The notes beneath the pieces were generated by a model that was not told where the DNA came from, searched no databases, and saw nothing but the letters and a program-made list of their open reading frames with translations. A DNA stretch of 64,000 bases from Synchiropus splendidus (Eukaryota; Chordata; Actinopteri; Syngnathiformes; Callionymidae): the NCBI RefSeq assembly GCF_027744825.2, contig NC_071348.1, positions 3,788,563-3,852,562 on the forward strand, read 5' to 3'. Shown here piece after piece: positions 36,601-46,554 of the stretch. A program made the translations under genes and the position numbers. Numbering within the stretch: the first letter of the stretch is position 1; every line of letters starts with the position of its first letter.

Positions 36601-39600
36601 TCAATTCTTATTAATGGCATGTTGGTAGCAGTACATGAAGCACTATTTCCTGGGTCAAATGACGGTGAAAGTCAACTGTCCTAGAGCAATGGTGTTAAAG
36701 TGAATTCCTAAAGGGCTGTGTGGGTGTGGCCTAATGTTCCAGCCGAACAAGCAGCACGTATCCACCGATTACAGCCTTCAGACGCCTGATCAGTTAAACT
36801 GTGCTCCTCATCGGTTGGAACTAAAACCTGCCTAGAGTGTCAGCTGTGCGTCTGAAAAACAAAGCTCAATCCGTCTCCACAGGAATGTCGTGCCCTCAGA
36901 ACAGCCACTATGAGCTCTGTGGCCCTCGCTGTCCGGTGACCTGCGCTGGACTCTCCTCACCGGCGACCTGCAGCGGAGGCTGTGAGGAGGGCTGCCAGTG
37001 TGACCCCGGCTACGTCCTGAGTGACGGCCAGTGTGTTCTGGTGTCTGACTGTGGCTGCATGCATGAGGAGCGCTACTACACGGCTGGGCTCTACTACTCT
37101 GGCAGAAGCTGTCAGAAATGCAACTGTAAAAGGGAACGGAGGTGCAGCCCCTCACCGTGCAGCCCCTCCGTCGGTTTTCCTGTGAAAGGTAGCCTTGTGC
37201 CATACAGGCCTCTGGACTATGGCGTGTGTGAGGTCTTCCACAGTTATGGCTACGTCACGTTCGACGGCTTGTTGGTGCCTCTCCACAGTGCCTGCACCTA
37301 CCTGTTATCCAGCCTCACTTCCACAGTCATGCACGACTACACTCTTCTCATCAGCTTCGACAGCAGCTCCGGTTGTTCCATCAGCAGGCTGGAGTTCCGC
37401 TTCCTGTCCATGGAGGTGGTCATTGATCCTGCCAGTCTGTGGAAAATACAGGTCAGTCCTTCGGTCGAGTCTTCTCTCCACCATCAGCAGGCGGTGAGAT
37501 ATGGTTTGGGCACCGTGTTAAAGTTGACTAAACGATAGCAGTGCTGCACTTGAGGCTGTGGGCGTCATTTCAAGTGGAGCTATTCACTGCATCAGTTCCC
37601 ACGCAGATGATGGATTCACATATTGGCTGATGAGTGAAACGATTGCTTGCCTGAAGAGTCTTCTTCCAGGAGGTCCAACAGCTGCTAAGCTCCAACCACC
37701 AGGCCTCCATCTCCAACCTCCTGCTCTTAATCTGCTCAAGCTGGAGATTATAACAGTTTTTGAAATGTCTTGTTTCTTTGTTCCAGGTCAATGGAGAAGA
37801 TCACTTCGTGCCGTTCGACAATGGCTTTGTGAAGGCTTCTCAAGAGGGCAGCAAGCTAAGCGTGGCGTCGCCGTCCGGCGTGAGGCTGGTCCTCTCCTCT
37901 TCATGCATCCTCAGACTGATCGTCCCTCAGGAGCACAACGCCACAGCCTCAGGCCTCTGTGGCAACTTCAACGGGGACAAATCCGATGACTTGGAAATGC
38001 CAGATGCTGGTCTTGCACGAGGCTTTGGAGAATTTCTGCAGAGCTGGGCGGCTGTCGTGCCTGGACAACGCTGTGCTGATACCTGCGGCGAGCTTTGTGG
38101 CGAGTGCAACGTCAGCCCGGTCACGGCGATGGCGTGTGACGTCTTGACCATTTCGACTGCTGAGTTTAACCCCTGCTGGGCCAGGGGAGTGGAGCCCCAG
38201 CTATACAAGGACCTCTGTCTCCGAGCCATTTGCAGTGGGGCAGGGCACGTGGAGGCTGTTTGTCTGGCACTGGAAGCCTTCGCCGCCGCCTGCGAGGCTA
38301 AAGGTGTTGCACTGGTGTCATGGCGGAAAGGCACTTCCTGCGGTGAGTGGACGGTGCTCAGCATTCTGAGTGACGCATGTTGAACTTGTTTTGTGTCGCC
38401 ACAGCTCTTGAGTGTCCTGACCGCAGCAGCCCGAGTGAGTGCGTCGAAGTTGGCTCCGACTCGTGTCCCGCACTGTTGCAGTCCGGCTCCTCAGTGGCGG
38501 CTTGTTCTGCCGGCTGCAAGTGTGACCATGGAAACGTGTTTGATGGTAGCGAGTGTGTTCCCTACAGTCAGTGTGGCTGCGTCCTCCACCATCGCTACAT
38601 CAAGGTGAGTGCACTGTTTTCAGGACCCCCGCACTAATCCGGACACTTCTGCTCAAGTGTCACATGTATACGTTGAAATTTCCCATGTTGAATGTTTCAC
38701 ACTGACCGACATGATCCATGTCCGCGATGCGCTCGGAGAACTCTTGATCGAGAAGGTCAGTCTCCAAGCCAGAAACAGGAAAACGTGCACCATGGACGCT
38801 GTTTTGTTACTATGTTTCTCCCAAGAGATGCATGGTAACAAAACCGCTGCTCGCAGAACTCAACTTCCCGTGTACATCCCAGGCACCTGAAGAGATGGAC
38901 CGAGAGAGCAGCTGCAGATGAGTGGTATTTATTTACTTCTGATTAAAAGCCAGTATTTTTATTTCATCAGTGCAGTAAATGCCAAACTGCTGCCTCTGCT
39001 TCGGCTACGTTGCGTTCAAGTCGGTAACAATGAAAACGGCAGGACCTTTGGTGTTCCGCTTCATGCAACGGGTTTTATAAAGTTTCCCCCCCAAAATGCG
39101 ACTCATTCACATTTTTTTCTTCATGATGCACTCTGACTTGTATTCCGGTGCGACTTCTAGTCCATGAAATACAAACTCTGTTGCGGCTGAAAAGATGTTT
39201 CTCGCTTCCTCTCACAGATGGATGAGCAGCTGTACACGGAGAATTGTGCTGAGAGGTGCTGGTGTCACCCTCTGGGTGGGGTCATCTGTGAGACGGCGGG
39301 CTGCTCCCCGGGGCAGTATTGTGCTCTGAGGAACAGTTCCTGGGGTTGTCATGAAGAACCCAGTGTCTGTCGGCTCACGAGCAGCCTTGATGTTTCCACC
39401 TTCGCTGGGCAGCGGCTGAACCTCCAGTCCCAGCTGTCTTACAACCTGATGTCTGTGTGCAATGAAGCCAGCGACAAGTGGTTCAGCATCATCTCCTTCC
39501 ACGGCCCGTGTGAGCTGACCTCTGCCCGAGAGTCGAGCGTGTTTCAAATTCATCTGCTGGGGTCATCTGTCGTGGTCAGCGGCGGCACAGTGAAGGTAAA

Positions 39601-39940
39601 ACACCAGCCCAGATGGAACCCTCTCGTGGCGCTAATCTGTGGAACTCTGCAGGTGAACGGGCTCCACGTGCCTCTGCCTCACACTTTATCATCCGGAGTC
39701 ACGCTGTCGGCGGGTGCCACCCCCGACAAGTCTGAGGTTCTGGTGCTCCTGAGGCGAGACTTGGGCACAGAGTCAGAGCTGCAGATGGATATCGGCGTCA
39801 CAATGGTGACCCTCAGGGTCTCACCCTGGTTCTCTGGTAAACTGTGTGGACTCTGCGGAAACCTCGACGACCGAGCGCAGCAGTCTGCAGCGTCCTGGCT
39901 TCTCCCCAATGTTGACGGCTGTGACTCCAAGCTTGGCTGA
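22137..39940 (+). CDS. fcgbp: IgGFc-binding protein (FCGBP)-like secreted mucus protein
   Basis: Large secreted VWD-repeat protein; in mammals FCGBP is a goblet-cell mucus component linked to MUC2. Exons: 22137-22194, 23505-24629, 24712-25040, 25131-25659, 25726-26321, 26381-26921, 26979-27523, 27584-28100, 28202-28398, 28661-28799, 29877-30442, 30877-31444, 32166-32734, 32801-33356, 33428-33627, 33965-34100, 34211-34530, 34596-35148, 35213-35802, 35860-36427, 36883-37451, 37787-38342, 38405-38604, 39218-39595, 39653-39940. By my count they total 11,193 bases, a multiple of three (3,730 residues), and every phase agrees. A signal peptide (GMQVLLLLMLLGPGLSG) precedes the IgGFc-binding domain. 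Nine VWD domains follow, with C8 after the first eight and nine TIL domains. Intron 34101-34210 uses a GC donor. The protein is shorter than human FCGBP. The family call is firm; orthology to mammalian FCGBP rather than one of several fish paralogues is not settled. Confidence 0.88.
24712..25659 (+). other. FCGBP-like: VWD1 and C8-1
   Basis: The VWD begins CSAWGDSFYRSFNGNDF, with GDSF where GDPH would be expected. The CGLC motif reads CGLCGG instead of CGLCGN. C8 follows with its usual cysteine spacing (CSLLKRPHGPFENCH...). The intron at 25041-25130 splits the VWD in phase 0. Confidence 0.8.
25726..26921 (+). other. FCGBP-like: TIL1, VWD2 with GDPH, C8-2
   Basis: The TIL has a full set of 11 cysteines (CPQNSHYEHCGTSCPATC...). 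VWD2 begins CVAKGDPHYTTFDG. GDPH at 26097-26108 is the only intact autocleavage motif in the protein. CGLCGNFNDNPDDD is canonical and C8 is complete. This is the best preserved module of the gene. Confidence 0.85.
26979..28100 (+). other. FCGBP-like: TIL2, VWD3, C8-3
   Basis: The TIL starts CPANSEYQLCS. VWD3 begins CSILGEGHFTTYNG, and its CGLC motif is followed by GQRMDSNQL instead of GNFN..DD, so the usual calcium-loop acidic residues are missing. C8 is present. The 60-base intron 27524-27583 is open in frame. Confidence 0.8.
28202..28799 (+). other. FCGBP-like: TIL3 plus E segment, no VWD
   Basis: Exon 28202-28398 carries a complete TIL (CPDNSHYTMCAGTCPASC...). Exon 28661-28799 carries the following Cys-rich segment ending WSCAGK in phase 1. 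The next phase-compatible exon (29877) begins another TIL, so this module has no VWD or C8. Confidence 0.75.
29877..31444 (+). other. FCGBP-like: TIL4, VWD4, C8-4
   Basis: TIL4 starts CPPNSHYETCGSACPATC. VWD4 begins CTYTGHHLTTFDHHDYDLHG without GDPH. The second exon restarts with VNG and contains CGLCGNFNGDPSDD, then C8. The 434-base intron 30443-30876 contains a run of G. Confidence 0.8.
32166..33356 (+). other. FCGBP-like: degenerate TIL5, VWD5, C8-5
   Basis: TIL5 keeps only about 7 of 11 cysteines; its first half (CPANTRYSTHFSSVHLCLGW) is unlike the others. VWD5 begins CSLDGTHYTTFDGQIFDFHG and has a canonical CGLCGNYNRDPTDD followed by C8. Confidence 0.8.
33428..35148 (+). other. FCGBP-like: TIL6, E segment, VWD6, C8-6 in four exons
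   Basis: TIL (33428-33627), E segment (33965-34100), and VWD6 halves (34211-34530 and 34596-35148) each have their own exon. This is the more split layout also seen in the TIL3 module. VWD6 begins CWAWGSRHHYTFDG. Its CGLC motif reads YGLCGNFNGNPQDE, with the first cysteine replaced. Confidence 0.78.
35213..36427 (+). other. FCGBP-like: TIL7, VWD7, C8-7
   Basis: TIL7 starts CPENSHFKTCGSACPPTC. VWD7 begins CTIVSGLHFTTFDGDHFDF. The motif reads VGLCGNANGNPHDD, again missing the first cysteine. C8 is complete. Confidence 0.8.
36883..38342 (+). other. FCGBP-like: TIL8, VWD8, C8-8
   Basis: TIL8 starts CPQNSHYELCGPRCPVTC. The E segment is shortened (CNCKRERRCSPSPCSPS). VWD8 begins CEVFHSYGYVTFDG and has SGLCGNFNGDKSDD, without the first cysteine. 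C8 follows. Confidence 0.8.
38405..39940 (+). other. FCGBP-like: TIL9 and terminal VWD9 without C8
   Basis: TIL9 (38405-38604) is followed by E plus VWD9 (39218-39595, 39653-39940). VWD9 begins CRLTSSLDVSTFAG and has CGLCGNLDDRAQQ. The frame stops 29 codons past that motif, so no C8 domain follows. Confidence 0.78.
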
Positions 39941-39972
39941 ACTCTGCTTCTTTCCATGTCGGTATGGTTTTC

Positions 39973-39978
39973 AATAAA
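39973..39978 (+). terminator. Polyadenylation signal AATAAA, FCGBP-like gene
   Basis: A canonical AATAAA only 33 bases past the stop at 39938-39940. This implies a very short 3' UTR and supports the stop as the true end of the gene. Confidence 0.7.
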
Positions 39979-41588
39979 CATAACTTATGACAAAAGCAAG
40001 TGCAGATGCCAGTTTTGTAACGTTTCCAAGTGATTTCCCCACCTTCTACCGCTTACCCAAGGCCTCGTCGTGGGGACAGCAGCTGAAGTCATGAGGTCCA
40101 AGCGCTTGCTTGAAACCTCAGCACTTCTGGGAGACAACTTTTGCATCCAACTCCATTTGAGAGGAGCTCCCTCAAGTTTGATGGTTGCAAGCAGTGCTTG
40201 GAATGTAGTTTTGGGCTTATTTTGTACTTCTATGAGAAGTATTGTGCATGAAGAAGTGGGTGTTTTTGACTCTGGGATTGTATAGGTGAAAGATCAGAGT
40301 TCACCAATAAGACTCTTCCCTCACTCGTCCACTGCGTCCTGGTCTCCGGTGTGAAGTTTCTGAGGTCTCAAGTTTGAAAAGCGGCAGAATAATGCCGGGC
40401 TGGTGAAATTGCGGCGCGTGCACGCCATCCGTCTGGGTTGGGATTTGCTTTTGTTGGGCGTCTAATTTACCTTCCGCAGCTATTGAGCTGCAGCCGTCAG
40501 AATGGATGCGTGAACCAGGAGTGTGATGTGAATCTCGGGCGTTCACCGCGCCGTCAGAAAAGGTGGTTTCAGAGAAACGGACTGAGATATCGATAATATT
40601 TCCATTAGGCAATTATGCTGTCTGTGTGAGGAGCTGCGAGGCAGTCGAGTGACGGCTCCGCCGCCGAAATTGTCCTCAGTGGTTATCAAAGAGAGCCCAT
40701 CCATCTATTCCCTGTTGCTCTGCCGTACCTTGCTGCCTTTTGACTGTCAAATGGAGCGTTTTTCTCTGCTCTTTGTTTCTCTTGTGCTCGGGTCCTTCAC
40801 TGTTCTCTCTTTCGCGTCCCATGCAGTTACAGTTATTTGCTGCCGACGTTTAGCAGCTTATCTTTTTCTGTTCCCAACTCTGCACACCAGTGTTTAGTTT
40901 ATAATGTCCCTGGAATGATGCTGTTAAACACCACAAGGAGTTTGGTTTGGTTTATTGGAGAGTTGCTGTCCTTCCAGGTGCATCACTGTGCACTCTGCTT
41001 TCCTCCCAATGGTGTCGTCGGAACCTGTACCATCGGTTGACATAATTCAAGCGCTGTTTCCAGTTTCTTCCCTTCACAACTATAGGTAACCAGCTCCATG
41101 TTTCAGCTCCTATTTGGAAGTCAGACAACGGCTGCATCACGAACAAAGTCCTGTGCGAAGTTTCTAACTCGGTGACGCTCTTTCTGTACTGTCCTCAACC
41201 TTCCCAAAACATGCAGACCTCTTTTTTTTTCTCCCTTGTTTGGGGTATTGAATATTGTCATTGCTCTCTGCTGAATGTATTCATTTTACAACTCAGCAGT
41301 ATGATAATATGATATGAAATGTATTTTTAGCTTGGACTTTTGTTTGTATTTCAAATTTTATTTCTGAGTTTTGGGTCCTGGAGGCCATGTCCAAAAGGGA
41401 AAAGGGTGGTTACAAGGGCTGTCAATGAGTGAAGCAGCAAAGCAAAAGATGCCAAGATGCAGACAAAATAGATATCAATACGAACATGAATAATTATGAC
41501 GTGTCATGTTTCTGTTATTTTCTGTTGCGCCACCCACCCAGGAAGAAGTAAACGTTTGGTGCCACCCAACTCTCCACCGCCTCTGTAA

Positions 41589-41855
41589 ATAGTATCATTG
41601 GTCTATAAAATCATTGCGCAATCACACATTGTATCCTTGTAAACATTAAAGAAAAGAAAAACCGAGGTAATATACATCAACTTACAATGAAGAATAACTC
41701 AACATTACAAATATCCATTTTTGCTGTACTAGAGTAAAGTGTCATGTTAATAGTTTGTTGTAAGTTGATCTATATCACTTCCTTTTTTCTTGTCTTTAAT
41801 GTTAACAAGGATACAATGTTATGCAGAGGCGTACTTATAATGATACTGAGTCATG
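41589..41855. repeat. Fold-back (long inverted repeat) element
   Basis: The left arm at about 41589-41690 and the right arm at about 41755-41855 are imperfect reverse complements. The best-matching blocks are ATTGTATCCTTGT, AACATTAAAGA and ATCAACTTACAA, and both outer ends carry AGTATCATT. The centre is about 65 bases. The size and form fit a non-autonomous MITE-like insertion; no open frame is present. Confidence 0.75.
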
Positions 41856-42239
41856 ACTCTTCATTTCATTTGTGATCAACAACCATATTTAATCTACTTA
41901 CACGTGAACAAACCAAAACCTTGTGAAATGACATGAAACCATGTGATCATCGCAAAGATATTTGTCACTTAAAAGTCCAACCGGCAGCAGAACCAGGTGC
42001 AAGTCAGATTTTCTTTAAAACCATGTCTACGATATACAATATATCTACAATAATATCGTGTAAATGACAGTATCAGCATAAAATGTTCCAATGAATTGTC
42101 TCAACTGCTTCAGCAGGTGCTCTCATGACCAGCTTTTACTTTGGGGGGAGCGTCTGAGCATCATCATCCGCCGCCGTCCTTCAGAATCCTGACTGGCACG
42201 CCCCGGCGCCGGTGGGTGGCTGCAGCGGACGCTCTTATT

Positions 42240-42460
42240 TGAAGAGCCATAATTAGGCCACGGCGAGGAGAATTGGTTTCTAAATACATACAATTACACA
42301 TCCCACATGCAAATGAGCTCCCATATTGTCTCCGCTCATTTTGCTAATTCTGGCTTGAAACCCCGGCACATATATTTAATTACATATTGAAATGTGGATC
42401 CAGGCAGCCTTAATTAAACCCAGATTAGGCAGCACATTGGAGTGGATTAGCGAGGACGGA
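42240..42460. promoter_or_regulatory. Candidate enhancer, homeobox and octamer sites
   Basis: Dense homeodomain-like core sites (ATAATTAGG, CAATTACA, GCTAATTC, TTTAATTACAT, CCTTAATTAAAC, AGATTAGG) surround a perfect octamer ATGCAAAT at 42307-42314. The texture is typical of vertebrate conserved non-coding elements. Conservation itself cannot be seen here. Confidence 0.35.
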
Positions 42461-44264
42461 CGAACTGAAGCGCTAATCTGTCCAAAATATTCTCCCCTCA
42501 CCGGTGTTGGGCTCTTCATTTTAATGGATTATCAGAGAGTTGCTCTGCTCTGCTTCAGCGGTGACGGCTGGTTCACCTTTGCTTTGGCCGTGCGCGACGT
42601 CGCGGTGGCCTGCTCATGTGACCGCGCTGGAACAGACTGTTCCGGGGTCAGTGGGGGGCCGGGCATGTTTTCAGGGGAAGTGAGTGTCCCGTACCCGCTG
42701 GGGTAGAATAGCTGACGCTGCCTTGTTGAGAAGGTGGCGCATCATCTGAAGTTTCGTTTTGTCATGTGACCTTCATCACCCTTATTATTACTTACTGTCT
42801 TTGAGTTCAGTCCTGTTTCGTCCACCCTGCAGTCGCCATCTCAGGCTGCTCTACTCCACGCTTCTTGCTGATGACTTAGCTCCGACTCTGCCCTCATTTA
42901 TCCTGATCATATGGAATAAAATGGTCCCATGACCCTGAAAGTATCGTGAGATTACGTCTCTCCTGGATCTGCACCATGGCCTCCTCCCAGTTTGTCCTGG
43001 AGGTATCCTGAAAAGTGGCTGCGCCACTGGCTTCTCTCCACTAGGGAGAGTGGCTATTCTACTTTTTGCTTCCACTTCTCACCCATGGAGCACCTTTTGT
43101 CGGCGACCTTGTTGTTTTATGACCAGATAATGTGAGAAGGGGATGAAACCAAAGACCAGTGGTGTCAACTGGGCGTTGAGGAGCACTGTAGTCGGATTGA
43201 CTAGTTTGAGGAAAAAGCCCTCAAAGTTTCCTTGTAGCACCATATTCTCCGTGCAAGTGTAGCTCCACCATTCTGGCTAGATGTTTATCACGTGGAGAAA
43301 CAATGTTTATGGTGCACCTTTTGTGGCGATTGTGTGGTCCTGCCTACGGTGGCCTGAATTGGACAAAAAGTCTCCTTGAGGAGGGATTCATGAGAGTAAC
43401 ATTAAAATATATATATCCAACAAGCCCTTGCATCTCATCGCTGTCCAGGATTGGTGTCTTCTCAGTTTGTGAGCAGAAGCAGTCTGTGGGCTGCAAAGTG
43501 AAGACGGCTGCTGTGAGTTGATGCTTCCTGGCAAGAGAGAGGTCAAAGGCCGTGCAGATCTGAAAGGTCATGGTAGCATCAGCAGGTCTGCCCACTGCAC
43601 TTTGACGCAGAGTGAACTTTCAGTGTCCTTTATATAAAAATGGTATTGTGTAAGTCGCTCTCGTGTTGGTCCGAGTCACAGCTCCCACTCAAACCCACAT
43701 GTTGGCGACCTTGAGTCTGCAAATCTCCTGCACGTTGTGATATCAAGTGCAGGTAGCTCAGTCCACACTCTTAAAGGGCACGTCGAAACTTCCACTGCCG
43801 GTGGCAACGACAGCACCAGAGGAAGATGGGACACGAAGGCAAGACGGAAATTACACCAGCTAGTATTGGCTCCTGAAGAAGATTTGACGAAGCGGCGGGA
43901 CATCTGGCATGAAGGAAGATACACTGGCGGATTCAGTGACTGTTGCCTTTCCTGTTCAGCCATCCAAGCAGCTGCAGCACAGAGGGCTCCGGTTCATGTT
44001 CAACATGATCCATTTAACAGTGAACCAAACTCAGATCAGAAGTCAGAGAGGGTGTTGAGCTCATGCAGCCTGTCCCGTCCCCTCCGTATTTTCCCTCTCA
44101 CCTCCATCTTGAATTCAATTCCGATCTTGGTGATGCAGAATCGGAGCAATCTGCCGCAGATCGGAGCGAGACGAGACAGCGCCGCGACCATTCCGCCGCT
44201 GATTCCTTTAACAGCCAGCGCCAAACACGGCCTCCACCGAGGCCTTTTAAAGGAATGAGAGTGT

Positions 44265-44345
44265 GGTTTTTAATTGCATTTGGTCCAATTTAATTAAGAA
44301 ATGGCCGAGAATCCCCCATGGTAATTACTGATTAGAAAGCAGGTG
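44265..44345. promoter_or_regulatory. Second candidate enhancer-like segment
   Basis: It contains TTAATTGCATTTGG, CAATTTAATTAAG, GGTAATTACTGATTAG and a CCATGG within 80 bases. The clustering of TAATTA-type sites resembles the segment near 42.3 kb. Confidence 0.28.
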
Positions 44346-46359
44346 AGGCTGACGTGCACGGCCATCAGACGCGACCAAGCTTGCAATCCAATCGCAGCCT
44401 GCCATCCAAGGACACTCAAGACTCATCGGGGTGCAATATTCATTTGAGCCCTCTTTCTCTCCCTTTGGACTCAAACACGGAGAATTAGGTTTGTGTTTTC
44501 TCCTGGCGTTATTCAAATTCTCATCCGGGCCCAAAGCAAAAACACTGAGAGCAAGGTTCTCCAGACAGGACTTGCTCTCTTCACCTGCCTTTCTTCTCTC
44601 TTTGTGGGCTGAAAGGTCATGCCAAACTCATGGACAAATATATACATATATATCAAAAGTTAGACCAAACTAATCCACCAGGAGTCGACGCAGAAGCCGA
44701 GCTTCACTTTCATTTACCTTGGTGTGATCTTAGGTGTAAGATCTTCTCTTCGTTGTGCAAGCAGCGGCAAATGTAGAGGAAGCTTCACAGTTCAGTCCGC
44801 CATCTTGGATTCCTTTATTGAGAACCGAGGTGGTGAGTCTCTTCAGTTTTTCAAAAAGAACGTGTCATTTTGTGCCGTTTCACCTGTACCGTGTTGCAGG
44901 GCAGCATCATGAGGCGACGATAGCGACACCTCGTGGACCAAAAAAAGGGGCCAAAACCAGTTCAGTCAGCGTGGGGTCTCCCGCCACTTTGTCTGGCTAA
45001 CATCGCCATCTAGTGGTCACAAGCTCACCAACTCTCATCACAGGCAAGTATTAGTTTCTATGTCTCATGACAAAGTTAAGTTTTAAGTCTTCTATTGTAA
45101 CGTGGTCACTCCGTAAGTACAAATGCCATCTCAACGATCGCATTATTATGTTTATTATTATTATTATTGTTGTTGTTGATGATGTTTTTCAGTCACATCG
45201 ATTCTTTCGTTGAAATGAAATAGTGACTCGAATGCTTCCTACACTTTGCCATCAAGCTCACTGGCAGAACATTCTATCTTATAAACAGATATATGAGGTT
45301 GACATTATGGAGGAGGCTGTCACTCTCCCTGGTGGCCACTAGGGGGCACCCTGCACGTGCTACATTACACTTCAGCGATTTTGCCAACTCAATAATTAAC
45401 CAGGACTAATGTTAACTTCCTGTTGAACACACGACTGGAAATGGCAATATCTTGTTGTATTTATTTTTGTTCGGGTCAACTGTATAAAGTGTATGACCCC
45501 TCCCAAAATCAAAGTGTAAACTGCCCTCGTGAGGCCGTGAGATAAACATAAATTGGCTAAAGAGAGCGCCTCCTGTGACAGTTGTTTCATCACCTTCATC
45601 ATCAGTATCTGGTTCTCTGCTGCAACTAACAGGATCAGAGGGCATCAGCCTTGTCGTGTATTGAATCATGAGATCTACTTATGATATTGACTTGAGACAC
45701 ACACATACAGAAGGCGTACGGAACAGACAGACTCAACCTCAACTCACTCTAGATTTGATGCTCCCTCGCGCCATTGTCCACACATGTTTGACAATCCTCA
45801 AGGTTGTGTCATGTTTGTTGACACTTCACACAGGTGCTGTTTTGACGCTTGTCTTGTGTCACACACTCAGACTCAGGTCCATCATCTCCATCTGATCCAG
45901 AACTATCCCCACGTGAGACAGAATGGTATTTTCAAGAGAGACGCCTATGAAGTGACTAACAATAAACGGCTCTTACAAGAGAAACGTTGCCGATAAAAGG
46001 AACCAAAGTCATAAAAGTATCCAAGTTGACTAAAACAAACATTGCTCATTTTGGATCAGGGAGATTATCTGGGGGGTAAGTACTTGTCCGACTCCAAATA
46101 TGGCTGACCGATTTGACTTATGTGAAAAGTGAACTGAATATTAGTGACAAACTTTTTTTCTGCTCCTCAAACTCAAAGTTTTTGTTCGGTTCTCATTCGT
46201 CATAATCGGTGTGTGTGGAGTTCGTCCACGTGACCGCTCGCTCTAAATTCCAAGGATATGTCCGCCAACCCCCACACACGGCTCTGGAGTTGTTTACCTC
46301 CAGCTGAGGAAACTTTTTTGGGGGGGAGTAGCTCGAGTGAAGCAGCGGACCGCCTCCGT

Positions 46360-46554
46360 CTCTCCCGCATATGCGCCACCGCGACACGAGGACACGCTGC
46401 GTCTCGGCGAGCATCCTGTGATCACACTTTCAATCCGCCCTAAATTCGCTCTTATCGCGTATTCCCCACACATTTTATGCCCTGCAAATATCCGCTTTTT
46501 GCGTAAACTGCAAGAAAAGGAAAGTTTTGTCGGAGTGGGGGGAAAACAACGACG
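46360..46554 (+). promoter_or_regulatory. Probable promoter and 5' UTR exon of FXYD6-like gene
   Basis: A locally CpG-rich stretch (about 46360-46450) is followed by sequence ending in a strong donor, GACG|gtaagt, at 46554. No convincing coding frame reads into it. The coding exon at 48691 starts with an acceptor five bases before its ATG, so an upstream untranslated exon is required. This is the best candidate. The link between the two is inferred. Confidence 0.45.

Larger units (their letters stand above)
40000..46359. other. Gene-free interval between FCGBP-like and FXYD6-like genes
   Basis: I see no coding exon chain on either strand. It contains a fold-back element (41589-41855), two segments rich in homeodomain-type TAATTA sites (about 42240-42460 and 44265-44345) and short simple repeats near 45150. 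The 173-codon open frame at 43737-44258 shows no family pattern. Confidence 0.5.

Noticed and set aside
43737..44258. 173-codon plus-strand frame
   Set aside because: No domain pattern, with several competing overlapping frames. Treated as chance.
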